From Planctomycetota bacterium (GTDB lineage Bacteria; Planctomycetota; MHYJ01; JACPRB01), in contig JACQFK010000135.1 of assembly GCA_016200125.1 (NCBI GenBank), positions 1 to 10,925 on the forward strand: a stretch of 10,925 nt of DNA, given 5' to 3'. Positions 7,261 through 10,925 of this stretch are shown piece after piece; the first letter of the stretch is position 1; each line of letters starts with the position of its first letter. The notes beneath the pieces were generated by a model. The model did not search any database. It saw only the letters and a program-made list of their open reading frames with translations, and was not told the DNA's origin. The position numbers were made by a program, and so were the translations under genes.

Positions 7261-8096
7261 CGGCCCCCCGTCAGCAGTCGGAAGCGGAGCTGGAGGTCTT
7301 CGCCGCTCTGGCGCAGCCTCGTGCGGTGGGCGTACACGGTCAGCGCCGCAAGCCAGAACGGCTCGACCACGAGGAAGGCGCCGGCCGTGCAGAGGAGGAT
7401 CGTCAGCGTCTCGCCGGGGATCAGCCCGAAGTGCGGGCGGATCGGGCGCAGCAGGTGCTCCCAGCGGGTCAGGCCGTCGCCGCCGAGCGCCGTCGCCGCC
7501 CAGAGGCCCATCCGGAGCCCCATGTAGAGATTGATGTAGGCGACCGGGAGCGCGACGAGGAAGGTGGCCATCAGCCCGAGCATCGTCTTGAACCCGAGCA
7601 TCAGCCGTCCGGTCTCGACGAGGGGACGGATCAGGCCGGGCCGGTCCGTGCGAAGGGCGGCGACGTACACGAGACCCGCCGGCGCGGCGAGCAGCGGAAT
7701 CATGAAGAACATCCACACGGTCAGCCCGAAGAGGACTTCGACCAGCAGCGCGCCGTAGAGGGTGTTGATCATCTGGGGGCCCGGCACGCGGAGCGCCTCG
7801 CGGCCGACGCGGGTCCCGGACTGGAGGCCCAGGAGGCAGGCGCGGACGTAGATCGCGCGGCCGAAGACGGCCGGCAGGAACGCGGCGAAGAGGATCCAGG
7901 CCAGCATCTCGAGATGGAGGCTGTAGTCGGGCGCCTTCGCGCCGAGGTCGATCAGCTCGCGGACGAAATAGACCTGGGCGAAGCGGTAGGGCATCGTCAG
8001 GAGCCAGAGGACGCCGAGCCAGGGCGAGGCGACGCGGGCGACCGCCCCGTGGATGTCGTCCAGGATCCCCACGGGCGAGAAGAGGTCGCGCGCCAT
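7257..8096 (-). CDS. Uncharacterised polytopic membrane protein
   Basis: The protein has 279 aa and is strongly hydrophobic. Predicted membrane segments lie at about 25-46, 62-84, 112-134, 135-149, 167-194 and 230-256. There is no signal peptide and no recognised catalytic motif. The tail RQSGEDLQLRFRLL (262-275) resembles the C-terminal GxDLxLRLR-type endings I associate with membrane proteins found beside DUF4129 genes. That is a recollection, not a computed match. The ATG follows the stop of the B-box protein by one base, and its own stop overlaps the DUF4129 GTG. It is therefore the second gene of the operon and probably a membrane subunit of the same assembly. A transporter- or permease-like fold is possible but not supported by any motif. 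Confidence 0.8.
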   Translation of the reverse strand: MARDLFSPVGILDDIHGAVARVASPWLGVLWLLTMPYRFAQVYFVRELIDLGAKAPDYSLHLEMLAWILFAAFLPAVFGRAIYVRACLLGLQSGTRVGREALRVPGPQMINTLYGALLVEVLFGLTVWMFFMIPLLAAPAGLVYVAALRTDRPGLIRPLVETGRLMLGFKTMLGLMATFLVALPVAYINLYMGLRMGLWAATALGGDGLTRWEHLLRPIRPHFGLIPGETLTILLCTAGAFLVVEPFWLAALTVYAHRTRLRQSGEDLQLRFRLLTGGR

Positions 8097-8097
8097 C

Positions 8098-8373
8098 CTA
8101 CTCGACGCCCCGCTGCAGCAGCGTCGCGGCCCACACGAGGAGCTTCGGCCCGATGCAGAACAGGGCGACGGCCGCCAGCGTCACGAGGATCCAGCCCAGC
8201 ACGGGCGCCCGCCGTCCAGACGCCCGCCGCTGCCCTCCGAGGCAGGAGGAGCAGTAGAAGACGCCGTCCCACTCGGTGGCGCACTCCTGGCACACCGTCT
8301 TCCGGCAGGTCATGCAGACGGCATGGCCGTAGCGGTCGGGATGGTTGGCGCAGTTCGATCGTTGTAGGGCCAC
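8098..8373 (-). CDS. Small B-box-like zinc-finger membrane protein
   Basis: The protein has 91 aa from a GTG start at 8373. GAGGAGG lies only 3 bases upstream (8377-8383), and the leftward promoter ends about 20 bp upstream. Residues 8-44 form a Cys/His finger: C8-x2-H11-x8-C20-x2-C23-x4-C28-x2-C31-x9-C41-x2-C44. It is almost superimposable on the two fingers of the RDD gene at 167-979, and both begin with the CANHPD or CMNHPE motif. A basic linker (GQRRASGRRAP) leads to one membrane helix at about 57-86. It is the promoter-proximal gene of the ten-gene operon. The basic linker suggests the finger is cytoplasmic (positive-inside rule). The in-frame extension upstream to 8496 is unlikely because it would cover the promoter. 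Its function is unknown; the finger probably docks a partner of the membrane complex. Confidence 0.78.
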   Translation of the reverse strand: MALQRSNCANHPDRYGHAVCMTCRKTVCQECATEWDGVFYCSSCLGGQRRASGRRAPVLGWILVTLAAVALFCIGPKLLVWAATLLQRGVE

Positions 8374-8392
8374 AGGCCTCCTCGAGGTCCAG

Positions 8393-8421
8393 TTTATCCG
8401 CGCGCGCCGCGCGCGCGTCAA
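8393..8421 (-). promoter_or_regulatory. Sigma70-like promoter of the leftward operon
   Basis: On the minus strand the -35 box is TTGACG (8416-8421, 5 of 6 to TTGACA) and the -10 box is GATAAA (8393-8398, 4 of 6). The spacer is exactly 17 bp and made only of C and G (CGCGCGCGGCGCGCGCG, 8399-8415). Transcription would start near 8386, leaving a leader of about 13 nt before the GTG at 8373. It is the only clear promoter seen for the ten-gene unit. Confidence 0.6.
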
Positions 8422-8441
8422 AAAGATATTGGTGTCATGGA

Positions 8442-8483
8442 CGGGCCTTCGCGGACGACCCGAAAGGAGGGAACGAAGGCCCG
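8442..8483. repeat. 10-bp perfect inverted repeat, divergent region
   Basis: CGGGCCTTCG (8442-8451) pairs perfectly with CGAAGGCCCG (8474-8483) across a 22-bp loop. It lies about 20 bp upstream of the leftward -35 box and about 85 bp upstream of the rightward one. It could be an operator or a hairpin. The separation of arm centres is 32 bp (about three helical turns), which suits two protein half-sites on one DNA face. Confidence 0.5.
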
Positions 8484-8521
8484 CCCGCCGAAGCACGGGA
8501 CCGAGGCGTGCGAAGGCGGGC
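8483..8521. repeat. 7-bp inverted repeat, divergent region
   Basis: GCCCGCC (8483-8489) and GGCGGGC (8515-8521) form a second inverted repeat abutting the previous one. Arm centres are again 32 bp apart, and a CGAAGGC word recurs at 8474-8480 and 8511-8517. Short GC-only arms arise easily by chance at this base composition, so support is weak. Confidence 0.35.
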
Positions 8522-8568
8522 AGCGGCCTCCGCGCATTCCTTTCACCTCAGGATCCGTTCGCCGGTAA

Positions 8569-8597
8569 TAGACAGGAGCTCCGGAAGTCTAGATAAT
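8569..8597 (+). promoter_or_regulatory. Sigma70-like promoter of zf-TFIIB/lemA/htpX
   Basis: The -35 box is TAGACA (8569-8574, 5 of 6 to consensus) and the -10 box is GATAAT (8592-8597, 5 of 6), with an exact 17-bp spacer. Transcription would begin around 8603-8606, at or a few bases before the ATG at 8607. The message for the first gene is therefore probably leaderless. Confidence 0.65.
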
Positions 8598-8606
8598 GCT
8601 TCCGCC

Positions 8607-8999
8607 ATGTGCCCCGCCTGCAAGGAACCGATGGTGGTCTTCGAGCTCGACGGCGTCGAGATCGACCGCTGCCTCAAGTGCTCGGGAACCTGGCTCGACG
8701 CCGGCGAACTCGACCAGCTGGCGCGGCTCCAGGGGGGCGCCCCCGACCGGCTCGGCGCCGCGATCGCGCAGGCGGACGGCGGGAGGAAGGGCGAGCGGCG
8801 CTGCGCGCGCTGCGCCGCCAGGATGCGGGTCGTGACGGTCAACGGCGTGGAATTCGACCGTTGCCCCCGGGGGCACGGGTTGTGGTTCGATCGGAGCGAG
8901 ATGGAGACGCTGATCGCCTCCTTCCAGGGGGGTGAGGGGGGCGCGACGGCGCGCCTCCTCGGCGAGCTCCGTCCCTCCAAGTCCGCGAAGGGAGGCTAG
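8607..8999 (+). CDS. Two-repeat TFIIB-type zinc-ribbon protein (zf-TFIIB)
   Basis: The protein has 130 aa with two tandem zinc ribbons. Ribbon 1 is MCPAC (C2, C5) and DRCLKCSGTWLDAGEL (C22, C25). Ribbon 2 is CARC (C66, C69) and DRCPRGHGLWFDRSEME, in which the last knuckle has C86 and H90 rather than two cysteines, a variant seen in this family. Each ribbon ends with the family's W-[LF]-D-x-x-E pattern. A Gly/Arg linker joins them (about 44-64). Proteins of this family are small, soluble and of unknown biochemical role; DNA or protein binding is plausible. The ATG has no Shine-Dalgarno at proper distance and follows the -10 box by 9 bases. It is separated by one base from lemA, whose ribosome site lies in its last codons, so the two are co-expressed. 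Confidence 0.88.
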   Translation: MCPACKEPMVVFELDGVEIDRCLKCSGTWLDAGELDQLARLQGGAPDRLGAAIAQADGGRKGERRCARCAARMRVVTVNGVEFDRCPRGHGLWFDRSEMETLIASFQGGEGGATARLLGELRPSKSAKGG

Positions 9000-9000
9000 C

Positions 9001-9573
9001 ATGTCGGGCGCCATCGTCGCATTCATCGCGCTCGGGCTGTTCGGATTCATCATCGTCCTGGTGCTCATCGTCGCAGGGATCTACAACGGGCTGGTCCGCG
9101 GCCGCAACGAGACCAAGAACGCGTGGGCGCAGATCGACGTCCAGCTCAAGCGCCGCCACGACCTGATCCCGAACCTCGTCGAGACCGTGAAGGGCTACGC
9201 CAAGCACGAGCAAGGCACCCTGCAGGGCGTGATCGCCGCGCGCGCCGCGGCCGTGGGCGCCGGAACGGTGGACGCCAAGATCGCGGCGGAAGGCCAGCTG
9301 AGCCAGGCGCTGAGCCGCCTCATGGTGCTGACCGAGAACTATCCGGAGCTCAAGGCCAACCAGAACTTCCTCGGGCTCCAGGAGGAGCTCACCTCCACGG
9401 AGAACAAGATCGCCTTCGCGCGCCAGGCCTACAACGACGCGGCCATGAGCTACAACACGAAGACCGAGACCTTCCCGGCGAACCTGGTCGCGGGCAACTT
9501 CGGATTCAAGCCCGAGCCCCTCTTCCAGGTCAGCGACGAGAAGGAACGCCAGGCGCCCGAAGTGAAGTTTTGA
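9001..9573 (+). CDS. lemA: LemA family protein
   Basis: The protein has 190 aa, typical for the family. The N-terminal membrane anchor is at about 6-29 (VAFIALGLFGFIIVLVLIVAGIYN). The conserved LemA helical domain follows: YNGLVRGRNETKNAWAQIDV, LKRRHDLIPNLVETVKGYAKHE (50-71), ENYPELKANQNFLGLQEEL, STENKIAFARQAYNDAAMSYN, and a C-terminal FGFKPEPLF element. The topology expected is a short outside tail, one helix, and a coiled-helical domain. The biochemical role is not settled, but lemA is repeatedly found next to htpX-type M48 proteases, as here, suggesting a role in envelope quality control. GGGAGG (8990-8995) lies 5 bases before the ATG. The product is complete and no residue loss is evident. 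Confidence 0.96.
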   Translation: MSGAIVAFIALGLFGFIIVLVLIVAGIYNGLVRGRNETKNAWAQIDVQLKRRHDLIPNLVETVKGYAKHEQGTLQGVIAARAAAVGAGTVDAKIAAEGQLSQALSRLMVLTENYPELKANQNFLGLQEELTSTENKIAFARQAYNDAAMSYNTKTETFPANLVAGNFGFKPEPLFQVSDEKERQAPEVKF

Positions 9574-9581
9574 AATTGAGC

Positions 9582-9760
9582 GATCGGACTATTGAGTCAT
9601 TGAATCCAGTCGGCGGCAGTCGTTCGACGGAACCCGAGATCTCCGCGGTGCGAGAGCAAGGGGCACGGATATTTTTTTCCGATCAAGGACGGGCATGGAG
9701 TTTTTCAGGTGGATTTCCTCCGACTGTCTTTCAATTGCTCAATGACTCGATAGCCCGATC
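9582..9760. repeat. Long imperfect inverted repeat in the lemA-htpX gap
   Basis: The 22-bp arm at 9582-9603 matches the reverse complement of 9739-9760 at 20 of 22 positions. An inner pair, CAGTCGG (9607-9613) and CCGACTG (9720-9726), extends the symmetry. The element is 179 bp and fills most of the 192-bp gap. The arms contain 7-bp words (ATTGAGY on the left, CTCAATG and ACTCGAT on the right). The interior has T-runs at 9672-9678 and 9701-9705. It may be a small non-autonomous element, an mRNA hairpin between lemA and htpX, or decayed heptamer arrays in opposite orientation. No ORF in it looks real. Confidence 0.7.
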
Positions 9761-9765
9761 CAGCC

Positions 9766-10925
9766 ATGTGGGAGGCCATTGAAAGCAACCGCCGCCGCTC
9801 GCGGCTTCTCGTCGCGGGCATGGCGGTCCTCCTCGTCCTGATGGGCTCGGCCATCGGCCAGGCCGTCCATCCCCGGGGCGGCCTCTTCGTGGGCGTCGCC
9901 GTGGCCCTCGCGGTCTGGTGCGCCCTCTGGATCGTCGCGGCGCTCGGAGGCGACCGCATCATGCTGGCCGTCGCCGGCGCGCGGAAGATCGAACACGCCG
10001 ACGCGCCCCAGCTCTTCAACGTGGTCGAGGAGATGGTCATCGCCTCTGGACTCGGGAAGATGCCTGAGGTCTACGTCATCCCCGACGACCGGCCCAACGC
10101 CTTCGCCGCCGGGCGGACGCCCGAGACGCGGGTCGTCTGCGTGACCTCGGGCCTGCTCCAGCTCATGACCCGGGACGAACTCCAGGGCGTGGTCGCCCAC
10201 GAGATCGGCCACCACAAGAACGGCGACCCGGGCCTCATGATCCTGATGGGCATCATGCTGGGCGCCATCGTCCTGCTCGCGGAGCTCTTCCTCCGCAGCG
10301 GCGTCCGCGGCCGCCGCTCGTCCAGCGACCGGGGCGGGGGCGGGATCGAACTCGTGTTCTTCATCCTCGCGATCGTCCTCGCGCTCCTGGCGCCGGTCCT
10401 CGCCCGGATGCTCTACTTTGCCTGCTCCCGGCGGCGGGAGTTCCTGGCCGACGCCTCGGCCGCGCGCTTCACGCGCTACCCCGAGGGCCTCGCGTCCGCG
10501 CTCGAGAAGATCAGCGTCGAGTTCCAGGGCAACCGCCAGGTGAACAAGGTCCTCGCTCCGATGTACATCGTGAACCCGATGGAGGCGCTCGCGGCCGTGG
10601 GGCTCTTCTCCACCCACCCGCCGACCGGGGATCGCGTCAGGATCCTGCGCGCGATGGGCGGCGGCGCCGGCTACGTCGACTACGACGCGGCCTACCGGAA
10701 GATCACGAACCGGTCGGGCTGCATCGGAAAGCGGACGCTCGCGGAGGACAGTGCCGCGCAGGCGCGGGCGGCGTCGCCCCCCGAGGCCGAGGCGCGCGGG
10801 GAGGCCGTCCAGCGGGCGCGCGACGTGGGCAACCTGCTCGGGCGCATCGACGGCCTGCTCACGATGCAGTGCGCCTGCGGCGTCGGGATCAAGGTCCCGC
10901 CCGGCGCGACCTGGCCGTCGATCCC
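9766..10925 (+). CDS. htpX: HtpX-like M48 membrane metalloprotease, partial (3' end outside window)
   Basis: At least 386 aa are visible before the right edge cuts the gene. Membrane segments lie at about 14-31 and 38-61. The family motif PNAFAAG is at 110-116. The zinc site is HEIGHHKNGD (H145, E146, H149), with a third ligand expected at E225 in SRRREFLADA. Two more hydrophobic stretches lie at 157-175 and 195-218. The usual end of HtpX (STHPPTGDRVRILRAM) falls at 282-297. About 90 further residues follow: a charged linker, a helical Arg/Glu stretch, and CACGVGIKVPP (369-379) that looks like the first half of a zinc ribbon. HtpX degrades misfolded membrane proteins at the cytoplasmic face. 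The ATG lies 192 bp after lemA, with no strong Shine-Dalgarno, so expression may depend on read-through or its own unseen promoter. Confidence 0.93.
   Translation, partial: MWEAIESNRRRSRLLVAGMAVLLVLMGSAIGQAVHPRGGLFVGVAVALAVWCALWIVAALGGDRIMLAVAGARKIEHADAPQLFNVVEEMVIASGLGKMPEVYVIPDDRPNAFAAGRTPETRVVCVTSGLLQLMTRDELQGVVAHEIGHHKNGDPGLMILMGIMLGAIVLLAELFLRSGVRGRRSSSDRGGGGIELVFFILAIVLALLAPVLARMLYFACSRRREFLADASAARFTRYPEGLASALEKISVEFQGNRQVNKVLAPMYIVNPMEALAAVGLFSTHPPTGDRVRILRAMGGGAGYVDYDAAYRKITNRSGCIGKRTLAEDSAAQARAASPPEAEARGEAVQRARDVGNLLGRIDGLLTMQCACGVGIKVPPGATWPSI

Noticed and set aside
7326..8606. Plus-strand in-frame extension upstream of the zf-TFIIB gene
   Set aside because: The frame is open through the membrane-protein gene and the divergent promoters. 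The family domain starts at MCPAC at 8607, so the upstream part is shadow.
8596..8835. Plus-strand ORF starting at the ATG within the -10 box
   Set aside because: It is out of frame with the zinc ribbons and gives an Arg/Ser/Ala-rich product with no motif.
9647..9678. Intrinsic terminator after lemA (short stem followed by seven T)
   Set aside because: The T-run is real, but the best stem I can pair is only 4 bp (GTGC/GCAC) with an 11-base loop and a gap before the T-run, too weak to call.
9739..10617. Minus-strand ORF opposite htpX
   Set aside because: It is rich in Glu/Asp/Arg/His with no domain and mirrors the M48 gene, which has intact zinc-site motifs.

Overview
This window is chromosomal DNA from a GC-rich bacterium (roughly two-thirds G+C by eye, with strong G/C third-position preference). 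No rRNA, tRNA, transposase or phage gene is visible. Lineage cannot be fixed from this sequence. The gene set (B-box-like fingers fused to RDD, TFIIB-type ribbons, MoxR/DUF58/DUF4129/DUF4350/SpoIIM) fits an environmental Gram-negative phylum such as Planctomycetota, Acidobacteriota or a related candidate phylum, with low confidence.

Left and middle (1-8373, minus strand): a tightly packed operon of ten genes read right to left. In transcription order these are a small B-box-finger/membrane protein, a polytopic membrane protein, a DUF4129 protein, a DUF4350 protein, a MoxR AAA+ ATPase, a DUF58 (vWA-like) protein, a SpoIIM/DUF95 membrane protein, an RDD membrane protein, a second RDD protein carrying two B-box-like fingers, and a zinc-ribbon protein cut by the window edge. 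Most junctions are 1-4 bp gaps or 4-bp ATGA/GTGA overlaps, so translation is probably coupled. MoxR starts 56 bp inside DUF4350. The core order DUF4350-MoxR-DUF58-SpoIIM-RDD resembles the mycobacterial moxR2 neighbourhood as I recall it.

Centre (8374-8606): a 233-bp divergent regulatory region. It holds a good sigma70-like promoter facing each way and two inverted repeats. The leftward promoter has a 17-bp spacer made only of C and G. The rightward promoter sits so close to its ATG that the mRNA is probably leaderless.

Right (8607-10925, plus strand): a two-ribbon TFIIB-type zinc protein, LemA, then HtpX (M48 membrane metalloprotease), which runs off the window with an unusual C-terminal extension containing a CxCG motif. 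The 192-bp gap between lemA and htpX contains a long imperfect inverted repeat.

Inferred joint role: MoxR ATPases with vWA/DUF58 partners act as chaperone-like machines, and HtpX is a membrane-protein quality-control protease. The two divergent units look like one envelope-maintenance or stress locus, with zinc-finger modules recurring in at least five of its thirteen genes. The most unusual non-coding signal is a set of degenerate 7-bp-periodic repeats with different unit sequences, sitting at three separate gene junctions.
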